Assembly (NCBI RefSeq): GCF_963082655.1
Contig: NC_081552.1
Coordinates: 6,883,948 to 6,947,947, forward strand
Reading direction: 5' to 3'
DNA from: Stomoxys calcitrans
Taxonomy: Eukaryota > Arthropoda > Insecta > Diptera > Muscidae
DNA length: 64,000 bases
Position 1 is the first letter of the stretch; every line of letters begins with the position of its first letter. Positions 34,815-46,900 of the stretch are shown piece by piece. Under the pieces are notes generated by a model. That model made no database searches. It had not been told where the DNA came from and saw only the letters and a program-made list of their open reading frames with translations. The translations under genes were made by a program, and so were the position numbers.

Positions 34815-35312
34815 AGGATACCCACCACCATGGATTCCACTAAAAATGTACCCATATTAACTGAGTTTGTTTTTAGATTATTTTGATCTCATATGGGCAC
34901 TTAGGGGGCCTATATCACCATATTGACCGATTCGGATCATACTAGGCATGGATGTTGAAAGTCATAACACAAGTCTTTGTTCCAAATTTCAGCCAAATCA
35001 AGAAGTCGAAACGGGGGATCGGTTTATATGTTTATTTATTTTAGCCAAATCGGATGAAAATTGAGACTAAAATCTGAACCGATATGGCCCATTTGCAATC
35101 CTCAACGACCTACATCAATAAGAAATATCTTCATGCCGCTATCGTGATTTCGACAGGCGGACGGAATATGGGTCATTGCTAGATCGACCAGAATGTCGAG
35201 ACGATCCAAAGTATATATATTTTATGGGATCGCAGATCAATATTTCGAGGTCTTACAAAGGGAATGACTAGATTAGTATACCTCCATCCTATGATGTTGG
35301 GTATAAAAACGA
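34815..35312 (-). mobile_element. DINE-A-like element, short
   Basis: The low end has 'gatacccaccaccatggatt' without the hairpin. About two units follow, with a remnant microsatellite ('cgacaggcggacggaat') and the 5' terminus 'catcctatgatgttgggtat' followed by aaaa. Confidence 0.72.
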
Positions 35313-35321
35313 ATTTGTTCA

Positions 35322-35378
35322 ATGATTTTCGTGACCAGAAAATGTTATTCAATCGTTAAATAACCTGTTTTTGGAATG
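35322..35378 (+). pseudogene. Short mariner C-terminal remnant
   Basis: The stretch 'caatgattttcgtgaccaga' and the bases that follow align with the start of the mariner C-terminus at 10,321-10,380, with several substitutions. It is too short and degraded for domain analysis. Confidence 0.45.
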
Positions 35379-35589
35379 CAAAATTTTATAAATCTTGGTG
35401 GGAATGGTGCCCTTCCATAAAGAGAGATCCAAATAGTACCAATAATAACAATACATCAGTAAAATCTTTAAGTCGCCTGTTATATATGATCAATGTATAT
35501 ATTGTATGAATCCCTATTTGGACCGCTTTAGCTCAATTCGTAAAGAAACACCATTTTGTATGTTTTAGCACGTAAATGTACGATTTAAA

Positions 35590-36597
35590 AACAAGTAAAA
35601 GCGTGCTAAGTTCGGCCGGGCCGAATCTTATATACCCTCCACCATGGATCGCATTTGTCGAGTCCTTTTTCCGGCATCTCTTCTTAGGCAAAAAAGGATA
35701 TAAGAAAAGAGTTGCTCTGCTATTAAAACGATATCAAGATATGGTCCGGTTCGGACCACAATTAAATTATATGTTGGAGACCTGTGTAAAATTTCAGCCA
35801 ATTCGTATAAGAATTGCGCCCATTGGGGCACACGAAGTAAAATAGAGAGAACGATTTATATGGGATCTGTATCGGGCTATAGACCGATTCAGACCATAAT
35901 AAACACGTTTGTTGATGGTCATGAGAGAATCTGTCGTACAAAATTTCAGGCATATCGGATAATAATTGCGACCTCTAGGGGTCAAGAAGTCAAGATCCCA
36001 GATCGGTTTATATGGCAGCTATATCAGGTTATGAACCGATTTGAACCTTATTTGACACAGTTGTTGAAAGTAAAAATAAAATACGTCATGCAAAATTTCA
36101 GCCAAATCGGATAGGAATTGCGCCCTCTAGAAGCTCAAGAAGTCAAATCCCCAGATCTGTTTATATGACAGCTATATCAGGTTATGAACCGATTTCAACT
36201 ATACTTGGTACATTTGTTGGATATCATAACCAAATACTTTGTACTAGAGGCTCAAGAAGTCAAGACCCAAGATCGGTTTATATGGCAGCTATATCAAAAC
36301 ATGGACCGATATGGCCCATTTACAATACCAACCGACCTACACTAATAAGAAGTATTTGTGCAAAATTTCAAGCGGCTAGCTTTACTCCTTCGGAAGTTAG
36401 CGTGCTTTCGACAGACAGACGGACGGACGGACGGACGGACGGACGGACAGACGGACGGACATGGCTAGATCGACATAAAATGTCGCGACGATCAAGAATA
36501 TATATACTTTATGGGCTCTCAGACGAATATTTCGAGTAGTTACAAACAGAATGACGAAATTAGTATACCCCCCATCTTATGGTGGAGGGTATAAAAA
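35590..36597 (-). mobile_element. DINE-A element, full length, short unit array
   Basis: The 3' terminus and hairpin are at 35590-35628; the 5' terminus 'ggagggtataaaa' ends near 36,597. Only about three units are retained, one with an internal deletion near 36,236. The region is nearly the same as 3434-3960 in its 3' third, including the 'attggggc(a/t)cacgaagt' variant, and 42,764 shares it. These three copies form a recent subgroup. Confidence 0.88.
36411..36460. repeat. (GGAC)n microsatellite inside DINE-A
   Basis: About 50 bp of GGAC repeats in the usual DINE-A position. Confidence 0.96.
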
Positions 36598-36602
36598 TAA
36601 AA

Positions 36603-37906
36603 ACTGTTAAGCCGAACTTTGGATACCCACCACTATGGAAAAATTAACCATCCTCTTTTATAACAACTTCATTACCATATCCATAATAATATGCAAACGG
36701 GGGCTGGTATGAATCATATTTCATTTAGGTCCCGGGAACTCTTATTAATTTCAACAAAGTCTGGCAACAAATCCGCTTTTTATGGGATTAAGACCTTAAA
36801 TTGGAAGTCTGATTTGGACCATATGCTAGTCGGATGATGGGAGGATTTATAAAAGTCACTGTTTCGAGTTCCAGCGAAATCGGGTTATAAATGCAGCTTT
36901 TATAGGCTTAAGACTTTAAATCGGCAGACTGGTCTATATGGCAGCTATATCTGAATAAAGACCGATCTAAACCATATATGGGTGCGGCATGGGGCGGCTT
37001 TTAATAAACTCACTATTCTACATTTCAGCAAAATTGGATGAAAATTGCGGTTTTTATGGGCTTAGGAACCTAAATCGGCAGATCGGTCTATATGACAGCT
37101 ATATCAAAATATGGTCCGATCTGTTCCATATTTGAGTCGAATGTCGGAAGGCTTAAAATTACTCACTATATCAAATTTTACCAAAATCGTATAATAATTG
37201 CGGTTTTCATGGGCCTAAGGGCCTTATCGGCATATCGGTCTATATGACAGGCTTTAATCAACTCGTTATTCCACATTGCAACGAAATTGGATGATAATTG
37301 CTGCTTTTATGGCAGCTATTTCTAAACATAGTTCGATCTGCACCATATTTAGGTGTGACGATGGATGGCTTAAAATAACTCACTATTTGCGATTTTAGCG
37401 AACTCGGATCATAATTGTTGCTTTTATGGGCTTAAGAACCTAAATCGGTAGATCGGTATATATGAAAGCTAAATCTAAATATAGTCCGATCTGAACCACA
37501 ATTGAGTCGAATGTCGGGAGGTTAACAACAACTTACTATTTCAAATTTCAGCGAAATCGGATAATAACTGCAGCTTTTATGGTCTAGGGTCTTAAGACCA
37601 TAAAAGCTGCAGTTATCGCCAGATCGGTCTATATTGCAGCTATATCTATATATAGTCCGATTTGGCCCATTCAGGAACTTAACCTGCGTATAAAAGAAAT
37701 ACGAATCTGTACAAAATGTCAACTCAGTATCTCAATTTTAAAAGACTGTAGAGTGATTATAACTGACGGACACATGGACGTCTTTAAATCGTCTGCGACG
37801 ACCAGATATATATGCACTATGTAGGGTCCGGAATGCATATTTCGATGTGTTGCAAAGGGAATGACTAAATGAATATACCCCCTATCCTATGGTAGTGAGT
37901 ATAAAA
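36603..37906 (-). mobile_element. DINE-C element, near full length
   Basis: The low end keeps half the hairpin ('gttaagccgaactttggata') and 'cccaccactatgg'. About eight units carry 'ggtctatatg(g/a)cagctata' and 'gaccatatttgagtcgaat'. The high end has 'cacatggacgtctttaaatc', 'atgtagggtccggaatgcat' and 'ggtagtgagtataaaa'. It abuts the next element without spacer. Confidence 0.82.
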
Positions 37907-38718
37907 CAAGTAAAATAGTGCTCAGTTCGAGGGTATATAAAAGCCGAGCCGACTTTTATATACCCTGCACCATGAATCGCATTTGTCGAATTCTTTACGC
38001 GGTATCTCTTTGTAGGCAAACAAAGAATGATGGATACAAACTGTTATGCTATTGGAGCTATATCAGGTTATAGACCGATTTGGTATGTACTTGGCACAGT
38101 TGTTGAGAAACACAACAAAACACTAAATGGTAAATTTCAGTCAAATCGGTCAACAATTGCGGCTTGTTAGGGATCAAGGAATCAAATCGGGAGATCGGTT
38201 TATATGGGAGCTATAGCAGGTTATAGACCGATTCTGACCGTACGAAGCAATGTTGTTAGAAGTCATAACAGAACACCACATGCAAAATTTCATCCAAATC
38301 GGACAAAAAATTGCGGTTTTCAGGGGCTCAAGAAGTAAAATCGAGAGATCGGTTTATATGGGAGCTATATCAGGTTGTAGACCGTACTTTGCACAGTTGT
38401 TGTAAAACATAACAAAACACAACATGCTAAATTTCAGTCAAATCGGGCAGAAATTTAGGCTTGTAATGGCTCAAGAATTCAAATCGGGAGATCGGTTTAT
38501 ATGAGAGCTATATGAGGTTATAGATCGATTTTAACCGTACCTGGCACAGTTGTTGGAAGTCCATACAGAACAAAAAATTTAGCTAAATTGGACAAAAAAT
38601 GCGGCTTCCAGGTTCTCAAAAAGTCAAATCGGGAGATCGGTTTGTATGGGAGCTATATCCAAATCTGAACCGACATGGCCCATTTGAAATCTCCAGCGAC
38701 CTACATCAATGGTTAGTA
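37905..38718 (-). mobile_element. DINE-A-like element, 3' part
   Basis: It starts 'aacaagtaaaatagtgctca', but the hairpin region is rearranged: 'gagggtatataaaagccgag' followed by a second 'ttttatataccctgcaccat'. About five units follow. The 5' block is lost. Confidence 0.78.
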
Positions 38719-38822
38719 TCACAGCAACCCTCTCTCTAAAGTGTGAGGACATTTCATTTGCAGATACGCAAATCATGGTCCTTAAAATGTTTGTGGGGGC
38801 CGTCAATATGGAGGGATCCGTT
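38719..38822. other. Short segment also found near 40,060
   Basis: 'gcagatacgcaaatcatggt' followed by 'ccttaaaa' resembles 'gcagataagcaaatcattgt' plus 'ccttaaaa' at 40,075-40,103. In both places a DINE 5' end begins shortly after. Probably a duplicated or repetitive target; unidentified. Confidence 0.55.
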
Positions 38823-39890
38823 ATTTTTATACCATCCACCATAGGATGGGGTATACTTATCTCGTCATCTCGTTTGTAACGCATCGAAATTTTGATCTGA
38901 GAACCAACAAAGAATATATATATTTGATCGTCTTGACATTCTTAGTTTAATTAGCCGTGTCCGTCCGTCCATCCGCCTGTCCGTCCGCCTGTCTGTCTGT
39001 CGAAAGCACGCTAACTTTCGAAGGAGTAAAGCTATATGCTTGACATTTTGCATAAATACTTCTTATTAGTGCAAGTCGGTTGGGATTGTTAATAGTCCAA
39101 AATCGGTCCATGTTTTGGTATAGCTACCAAATATATCAATCTCGAATCTTGACTTCTTGCCGCAATTATTATCTGATTTGGTTGAAATTTTGCACCATTG
39201 ATTTTCACTTCCAATAATTCCGCCAAGTATGGTTCAAATCGGTTCATAACCTGATATAGCTCCCATATAAACCGATTTCGGATATTGACTTCTTGAGCAG
39301 CTAGAGGCCAAAATTATTATCCAATTTGGCTGAAATTTTGCTTGTTGTATTTTATTTTGACCATCAACAGCTATGCCAAGTATGGTCCAAATCGGTTCGT
39401 AACTTGATATAGCACCCATATTAACTTATATCCAATCTTGACTTCTTGTGCCGCTAGAGGGAGCAATTATTATCAGATTTGGTTGAAATTGTGTACGAAG
39501 TGTTTTGTTCTAACTTCTACCAACTGTACGGTGAGCCTCTAAAGGGCACAATTATTATTCCATTTGTCTGAAATTTTGCCAAATCTGTCCGGTACGTAAT
39601 AATTGTTCGATTCGCCTGAAACTTTGCACAACTACTTCTTGTGAGGCCTTTAACACATTTGTTAAATATAGCCGGAATCGGTCTCAAACCTGATATAGCT
39701 CCCATATAAAGAGAAATCCCAACTTTATTTCCTAAGCAACTATAGGGCGGTTTTTTTAATCGGATTTGGCTGCAATTTTAAACAATGTATTCCACTTTGG
39801 TCTCCAAAAGCCAAACCAAGCATGGCTCCAATCTGTTCATAACTTGGTATAGCTAAAATATCATAGCAATTTTTATCCATTATAATTTGT
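38823..39890 (+). mobile_element. DINE-A element lacking the 3' hairpin
   Basis: It starts 'tttttataccatccaccata', followed by 'gaatatatatatttgatcgt', a short microsatellite ('ccgtccgtccatccgcctgt') and about six diverged units. Similarity fades near 39,890 without the 3' motif. Confidence 0.8.
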
Positions 39891-40124
39891 TTGTCTATCG
39901 GCCAAAACTAATAATGATTTGTTATTGCCTAGAATTTTCATATTAGTATCAGATAATAACACAATCAAAAATTTAAAATTAATCAGTAGTATCAGTAATG
40001 TCTGCCTTGTACTTCTCCAATACATTCCCCAGTGCGTACACTGCACCCTCTGAGGGTGCGGATATACCAGGTGCAGATAAGCAAATCATTGTCCTTAAAA
40101 GAACCGTTTTTTTGTCTTCTTCAC
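39891..40124. other. Unclassified spacer
   Basis: About 230 bp, AT-rich then GC-richer ('acactgcaccctctgagggt'). It shares a 30-bp phrase with 38,735-38,765. A minus-strand frame enters it from the DINE copy but carries no motif. Confidence 0.45.
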
Positions 40125-41072
40125 TTTTATACCCTCCACCATAGGTTGGGAGTATACTAATTTCGTCATTCTGTTTGTAACTACTCGAATTATTCGTCTC
40201 GGACCCCATAAAGTATATATATTCTTGATCGTCGTGACATTTTATGTCGATACAGACATGTCCGTCCGTCTGTCTGTCGAAAGCACGCAAACTTCCGAAG
40301 GAATAAAGCAAGCCGCTTGAAATTTTGCACAAATACTTCTCATTAGTGTAGGTCGGTTGGGATTGTAAATGGTATGTTTTGATATAGCTGCCATATAAAC
40401 CGATCATGGATCTTGACTTCTTCAGCTTCTAGAGGGCGCAATTCTAATCCGATTGGAATAAAATTTTGCACGACGTGTTTTATTATGATATCCAACAACT
40501 GTGCCAAGTATGGTTCATATCGGTACATAACTTGATATAGCTTCCATATAAACAGATCTCGCAATTATATTTAATGATTTAAGGTTGGGCCCATAAAAGG
40601 CGCATTTATTGTCCAATGTCGCCGAAATTTGGGAGAGTGAGTTAAGTAAAGCCCCTCCACATGTTTCTGCAACTTGGTCTAGATCGATCAAGATTTGCAT
40701 ATAGCTGCCATATAGACCGATCTCTCGATTTAAAGTCTTGGCCCCATAAAAGGCGCTTTTTTAATCCGATTTCACTGAAATTTGACACAGTGACTTATGT
40801 TAGGGTTTTCGACATCCGTGTTGTATATGGTTCAGATCGGTTTATTTGTAGATATAGGTACTAAAAAGACCAATATTTTGTTATACACAAATGAACAATG
40901 TCTTTTACTTATTAGTATTTGGTCCAAATCGGATCATATTTCGACATAATTGCTATGGGACATAAGTCATGCAATTTTCACCGGATTTTGATAAAAGGTG
41001 GTTTACATATATTGCCGATGTGGTGGGTATCCAAAGTTCGGCCCGGCCGAACTTAACGCCTTTTTACTTGTT
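40125..41072 (+). mobile_element. Chimeric DINE: A-type 5' half, B-type 3' half
   Basis: 40,125-40,560 is DINE-A ('cttttataccctccaccata', 'gacatgtccgtccgtctgtc', 'gatatccaacaactgtgcca'). From about 40,565 it becomes DINE-B ('gcccataaaaggcgcattta', 'ttgacacagtgacttatgtt'). It ends with a perfect-arm hairpin AAGTTCGGCC/GGCCGAACTT and 'cctttttacttgtt'. The switch point lies at 'cagatctcgcaattatattt'. Confidence 0.85.
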
Positions 41073-41084
41073 TAGCACTCAAAA

Positions 41085-41310
41085 CATCGATTTGATGAGT
41101 CATCCGCTATATAATCCTGACTTGGCACCGAATGAGAGGTCAACGCTTTTCGACATCTGAAGAAGCGGTTGATGCGTTTAGAATGCATGTTTTGTATGTG
41201 CCTCAATGAGATTGGCAAAAGTTCTTCGATAATTGGTTAAAACGCATGCAGAAGTATATAGATCTTAATGGGGAATATTTTAAAAACAATAAAGCTATTT
41301 TCGCTGATTA
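41085..41310 (+). pseudogene. Tc1/mariner transposase C-terminal remnant
   Basis: The frame MSHPLYNPDLAPNE matches the mariner catalytic-end motif HPPYSPDLAPxD. It has Glu where the third catalytic Asp is usually placed. After a deletion and frameshift come EAVDAFRMHVLYVPQ, DWQKFFDNWLKRMQKYIDLN and GEYFKNNK. This is the C-terminal half of a mariner transposase, 5' truncated exactly after the DINE terminus. Confidence 0.85.
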
Positions 41311-41550
41311 ATATTTGTATCTTATCTCTAATCCCGAAAAATAAAAAGGCGACCCTCGTATAGGTAGACGACATACCCCTTACTGATAATTTGTTATAAT
41401 TTTTACAAAAACTGTTGTTTCTCCCGTTTTGGAAGTGTTTTCTATTGGAATAAACCAAAAATATGTCAAAACTCAATATTTACTTTTGGCCAAAAAAAAA
41501 ATGGGTCATTGGAACCATAGGTCACCGTTAGGATTCGTCATGGAATAGAA
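41311..41550. other. Unclassified spacer
   Basis: AT-rich DNA following the mariner remnant; the first ~40 bp ('tatttgtatcttatctctaa', 'gcgaccctcgta') is probably the mariner 3' untranslated end. Confidence 0.45.
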
Positions 41551-41625
41551 GGCCCCTAATGATTGTGCTCAAACTTTAATCGGACTGCAAAAGTTTCCCC
41601 TGTCCCTTAATGGAATCTATATGAG
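41551..41625 (+). mobile_element. SINE 3'-end fragment
   Basis: 'aaggcccctaatgattgtgc', 'actttaatcggactgca' and 'cccctgtcccttaatggaat' match the 3' third of the SINE copies at 19.2 and 47.1 kb. The tRNA-like head is absent. Confidence 0.7.
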
Positions 41626-42763
41626 AAATTTAGGAGTTAGTAGTCAGTTGTGAGGTAATTGGCGGAAGATCTACGGATCGAAGAAGTACAATTGAGGAAA
41701 GGTAAGTCTTTGTGGGATTCGTTTAATACTTTTCTTGAAAGTTTTTAACGTAAAGAAGACGTTAATTTACTCATCATCCTAAGGTGTTGCGTATAAAAAA
41801 TACCAAAATTCAATGAATATACAAAGGAGGGATAAACCATACAATATTTGGTAATATTTTTTGGACATTACGAGAATGATGGAAGCGCTGCTATTCTTGC
41901 TTAAATGTCTAATTTAAATGCATGCATTTTTCCCCTATGGCGTCTCGGGCTGGTGAGGTGATATTGTTGCGTGCTGGTTTTTCTTTTTTTTGTAGTTCGT
42001 TATTCAAATGTGTAGCCAGTTGTGGTGTTTTTGTTTGTCAGACAGTCAGTAACAAACGCTATGCGACAGAGATTGATGATTCCAAAGGGTATTGAATACA
42101 ATATTGTAGAGAAAGCTAGAACCTTACAAAGTGGAAGTTTTACTTATACGATTTTAGTAAGATGGTAAGTCATTGAACAGAGTCAGAAAATCTTTAATAT
42201 TGCTTTAAGGTCTTTTGAAAATCCTAACAACAAAACTATTGAAGCTTTATAAGGCAGCTGTCATTGCGCAGCACTTAAAGTGTTTAAAAACCTTTCAGTT
42301 GCAGAAAGCGCTATAAATCGTTATAATAAAATGTGAATCTCGTAAAAAAAAAATCTTGCCAGCTTCATCATGCATTTTCCAATTCAACAAAATTCCAAGA
42401 CAATAAAAATTCAAAAAAAAATTTTACCATCTCTTGGCATGTTTCTCAAACAATTGAAATCAATCATTGGCATTTCAAAACAAATCAAAATAAAGTCAAA
42501 ATAAAAGAGAAATTCGTACAACACAAAAGATTCAAAGAATATGCAAGCCATAAAAATGCACTAAAACTGCAATGGCAATGTTCCGGGCAACAAAAATGAA
42601 AACCATAAAAGGATTCTTTCAAAACCAAAAGTTCCCATCATAACTTGGTAGAAATCGAGCAGCAGGAAAGGGTGTTTTTTGAAAGGAGTACAACTTCAAT
42701 TAGACGAACCCTCTTGGTTTTTGGAAAACAACTCATAAATATTTGCGAAATTAATAAAAAAAA
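41626..42763. other. Low-copy DNA with a trace DINE end
   Basis: About 1.1 kb. At 41,775-41,803 'catcatcctaaggtgttgcg' plus 'tataaaaa' resembles an isolated DINE 5' terminus in minus orientation. The rest is AT-rich; an 88-codon plus frame (42333-42599) is Lys/Asn/Gln-rich without a motif. Confidence 0.5.
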
Positions 42764-44464
42764 AACAAGTAAAAGCGTGCTAAGTTCGGCCGGGCCGAAT
42801 CTTATATACCCTCCACCATGGATCGCATATGTCGAGTTCTTTTCCCGGCATCTCTTCTTAGGCAAAAAAGGATTTAAGAAAAGAGTTGCTCTGCTATTAA
42901 AACGATATCAAGATATGGTCCGGTTCGGACCACAATTAAATTATATGTTGGAGGCCTGTGTAAAATTTCAGCCAATTCGTATAAGAATTGCGCCCATTGG
43001 GGCTCACGAAGTAAAATAGAGAGAACGATTTATATGGGATCTGTATCGGGCTATAGACCGATTCAGACCATAATAAACAACGTTTGTTGATGGTCATGAG
43101 AGGATCCATCGTACAAAATTTCAGGCATATGGGATAATAATTGCGACCTCTAGGGGCCAAGAAGTCAAGATCCCAGATCGGTTTATATGGCAGCTATATC
43201 AGGTTATGAACCGATTTGAACCTTATTTGACACAGTTGTTGAAAGTAAAAATAAAATACGTCATGCAAAATTTCAGCCAAATCGGATAGGAATTGCGCCC
43301 TCTAGAAGCTCAAGAAATCAAATCCCCAGATCTGTTTATATGACAGCTATATCAGGTTATGGACCGATTTCAACCATACTTGGCACAGTTGTTGGATATC
43401 ATAACGAAATACTTCGTGCAAAAATTAATTCAAATCGGATAAGAATTGTGCACTCTAGAGCGTCAAGAAGTCAAGACCCAAGATCGGTTTATATGGTAGC
43501 TATATCAGGTTATGAACCGATTTAAACCATACTTGGCACAGTTGTTGGGTATCATAACAAAACACGTCGTGCGAAATTTAATTCCAATCGGATAAGAATT
43601 GCGCCATCTAGAGGGTCAAGAAGTCAAGACCCAAGATCGGTTTATATGGTAGCTATATCAGGTTATGGACCGATTTAAACCATACTTGGCACAGTTGTTG
43701 GATATCGTAACAAAACACGTCGTGCAAAATTTCATTTCAATCGGATAAGAATTGCGCCCTCTAGAGGCTCAAGAAGTCAAGACCCAAGATCGGTTTATAT
43801 GGCAGCTATATCAGGTTATGGACCGATATAAACCATACTTGGCACAGTTGTTATGTATCATAACAAAATACGTCGCGCAAAATTCCATTCCAATCGGATA
43901 AGAATTGCGCATTCTAGAGGCTCAAGAATTCAGGACTCAAGATCGGTTTATATGGCAGCTATATCAGGTTATGGACCGATTTAAACCATACTTGGCACAG
44001 TTGTTGAATATCATAACAAAACACGTCGTGCAACATTTCATTCCAATCGGATAAGAATTGCGCACGCTAGAGGCTCAAGAAGTCAAGACCCAAGATCGGT
44101 TTATATGGCAGCTATATCAAAACATGGACCGATATGGCCCATTTACAATACCAACCGACCTACACTATTAAGAAGTGATTGTGCAAAATTTCAAGCGGCT
44201 AGCTTTACTCCTTCGGAAGTTAGCGTGCTTTCGACAGACAGACGGACGGACGGACGGACGGACGGACGGACGGACGGACGGACGGACGGACGGACGGACG
44301 GACGGACGGACGGACAGACGGACGGACATGGCTAAATCGACATAAAATGTCACGACGATCAAGAATATATATACTTTATGGGGTCTCAGACGAATATTTC
44401 GAGTAGTTACAAACAGAATGACGAAATTAGTATACCCCCCATCTTATGGTGGAGGGTATAAAAA
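42764..44464 (-). mobile_element. DINE-A element, full length
   Basis: The 3' terminus and hairpin are at 42764-42800; the 5' terminus 'ggagggtataaaa' ends at 44,464. Unit motifs lie at 43179, 43332, 43485, 43638, 43791, 43944 and 44097, all exactly 153 bp apart. It has the longest microsatellite of the window. Member of the recent subgroup with 3434 and 35,590. Confidence 0.9.
44233..44328. repeat. (GGAC)n microsatellite inside DINE-A, longest
   Basis: About 96 bp of GGAC repeats with flanking CAGA variants. It generates the spurious repeated frames DGRTDGRT (plus) and RPSVRPSV (minus). Confidence 0.98.
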
Positions 44465-45178
44465 CAACAAAACTATCTGTGTCTGAGATGTTTTGTCGGT
44501 CTACAATAGAACAATATTGTGAATCTTTTAAATTCCTTCGGTTGTTGCCAACAACTAAAAAAAGGACCAAATTAAAACTTTAGAAAACGTTTCACAGGCA
44601 CTTAAGGACCTCATAAATTTTTAACAAGTTCAAAAATTGTTTAAAGCAACCATAAATTAAGTGCTTTAGGGGTATCCTTACAAATGAAAACCACTTCATA
44701 TGTGACAGTCCATAACAAAATTAACCCTTTTTTCAAATGGGTGCTAACAAGCGATACAGTCAGTGAAGCGTCAATGAGCCACCAAAAGCGTAAATAAATC
44801 ATCTGTCGGCGATTAATTCATTTGCTGACATGTGTTGCCGCCATCGTCTACACGTACGTTTGAGGGCATAACTAAATGCTTTTCAAACGTATGTCTCTAC
44901 ACATGTAAAGAGTATAGAGCTTACCAATAAAGGGTTAATAAACACAATCCAAGACAATCGTGCAGGATATGCTTTTTCAAATCAAATGTTTTTATAATTG
45001 GAGTAAAATCCATTAAATGTTGTAGAAATCCATTATATATTGGCGATGCAATAATATTATGGTTCATATGACTTTGTGTTTATAAGCTTCGAGGTACGCT
45101 AAAACGAACTAACTAGAGAAGTTTTGAAGTTTTTTAACGAGATGGCTTAACAGTTCAATATATATGTATCTGGTTTAG
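44465..45178. other. Low-copy AT-rich DNA
   Basis: About 710 bp without repeat signatures or motif-bearing frames. Confidence 0.5.
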
Positions 45179-45225
45179 GTGCCAACACCTCGAAATATTG
45201 ACCTGAGACCCAACAAAGTACATAT
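45179..45225 (+). mobile_element. DINE 5'-block fragment
   Basis: 'gtgccaacacctcgaaatat' and 'gagacccaacaaagtacata' match the segment just inside the DINE 5' end. It is interrupted at a TA by the mariner copy that follows. Confidence 0.6.
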
Positions 45226-45905
45226 AAAGGGAGATTTCCAAGCTATTATCTTATCGATAACACTGGTTTAAACAGCCCACGCACGTTTCGTGTTTTGTTC
45301 AACTGTCAAACATCTTCAGTTTTGTCCATAATTTAACCATGAATCGTCTTACACACGAACACGCTTGCAAATTATTGAATTTTATTATCAAAATGCGTGC
45401 TCTCTTAAGAAAGTCCATGGCGCGCTTCAATAGGCTCAGTAGGTACGTAAATGAGCAGAGTTGTCAATTTTGGAGTGAAGATCAGTCAGAAGCATTGCAA
45501 GAGCTACCAATGCATCTAGGTGGCAACATTGGACCGTACTTCTTCAAAGATGGTGCGAATTGTAACGGAACTGCAAATGGTGAGCGCTGCCGTGAGATGA
45601 TATCCAACTTTTTTTTGCCCAAAACGCAAGAGTTTGACTTGCGAAGGCGAAGTCGGTTAACATTTTATTTCACGTTCGGGACCGGTCAATTTTTTGTGGG
45701 CCTATGTTAAATCTAATGTCTATACAGACAAGCCCGCTTCGATTGAGGCATTGGAAGACAACATTGAGGTATTTATTTGTGAGATACCGGCCAAAATGTT
45801 GGAAAAAGTATGCCAAAATTAGACTAAGCGGATGGACCATTTGAGGCGCAGTCACGGTCAATATTTGCATGAAATAATCATAAAAAATTAAATCATACAC
45901 AGATA
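45226..45905 (+). pseudogene. Tc1/mariner element with disrupted transposase
   Basis: The 5' end 'aaagggagatttcc' begins at a TA. The frame from 45,339 reads MNRLTHEHACKLLNFIIKM and, after a large deletion, GRYVNEQSCQFWSEDQSEAL, QELPMHLGGNIGPYFFKDGA and ERCREMISNFFLPKTQEF. After frameshifts the C-terminus continues: VYTDKPASIEALEDNIEVFI, CEIPAKMLEKVCQN and MDHLRRSHGQ. Order and content match a mariner-type transposase whose catalytic centre is largely gone. It is the most complete relative of the foldback at 29,953. Confidence 0.85.
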
Positions 45906-46108
45906 AGAATTATTTTGAAAAACAAGTTGAAAGTTGTTAATTTTCCTGCAACAATTTATTTTGAATCTCACCTACCTACAAAGTACAAATTTGTTGTTGA
46001 AAGGCAGTCTTTGTAAGCCAAAATATAACAACAACAAAAATATATTCACAAGCAAGACAAAAAACCATCTACCAGCCCGCCGCATGTGCTTTACCTCGGG
46101 TGGTGGTG
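45906..46108. other. Unclassified spacer
   Basis: About 200 bp of AT-rich DNA between mariner and DINE, ending in 'gcatgtgctttacctcgggt'. No feature seen. Confidence 0.5.
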
Positions 46109-46900
46109 TTTTTATACCCACCACTATAGGATGGAGGTATTCTAATCTAGTCATTCCATTTGTAACACCTCCAAATATTCGTCTAAGACCCCATAAAGAA
46201 TATATATTCTTGATCGTCTCGACGTTCTGAGTCGATCTAGTCCCTCCGTCTGTCGAAATCACGATAGAGGTCGAACGCATAAAGCTAGTCGACATAATCT
46301 TGCAATATGGCACAGATCGGTTATGATTTGGATATAGCTGTCATATAGACCGATCTCTCTATTTAAGGTTTTGGGCCCATAAAAGGTGCATTTATTGTCC
46401 GATGTCGCCGAAATTCAGGACAGTGAGTTAGGTTAAGCCCTTCGATTTCCTTCTGCAATATGGCCCAGATCAGTCCAGATTTGAATATAGCTGTCATATA
46501 GACCGATCTCTCAATATATGGTTTTGGGTCCATAAAAGGCGCAATTATTGTCCTATTTCGCCGAAATTTGGGACAGTGAGTTGAGTTAGGCCCTTCGACA
46601 TTTTTCTGAAACTTGGGCCAAATCGGTTCAGATTTGGATATAACTGCCGTAAAGACCGATATCTCGATTTAAAGTTTTGGCCCCATAAAAGGCTCATTTA
46701 TAATCCGATTTCCCTGAAATTTGACACAGTGACTTATGTTAGGCTTTTCGAAATCCGTGTCGTATGTAGCTCAAAAGACCAATATTTTGTTATACACAAT
46801 TGAACAATGACTTGTACTTATAAGTATTTGGTCCAAATCGGAACATATTTTGATATAACTGCTATGGGACAAAAGGTACACAATTTCCACCAGATTTTTG
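46109..46900 (+). mobile_element. DINE-B-like element lacking the 3' hairpin
   Basis: The 5' end is 'tttttatacccaccactata', followed by 'aagaatatatattcttgatc', a minimal 'tccctccgtctgtc' block and about five units ('catatagaccgatctctc', 'cataaaaggcgcaattattg'). Similarity ends in a T-run near 46,910. Confidence 0.8.
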
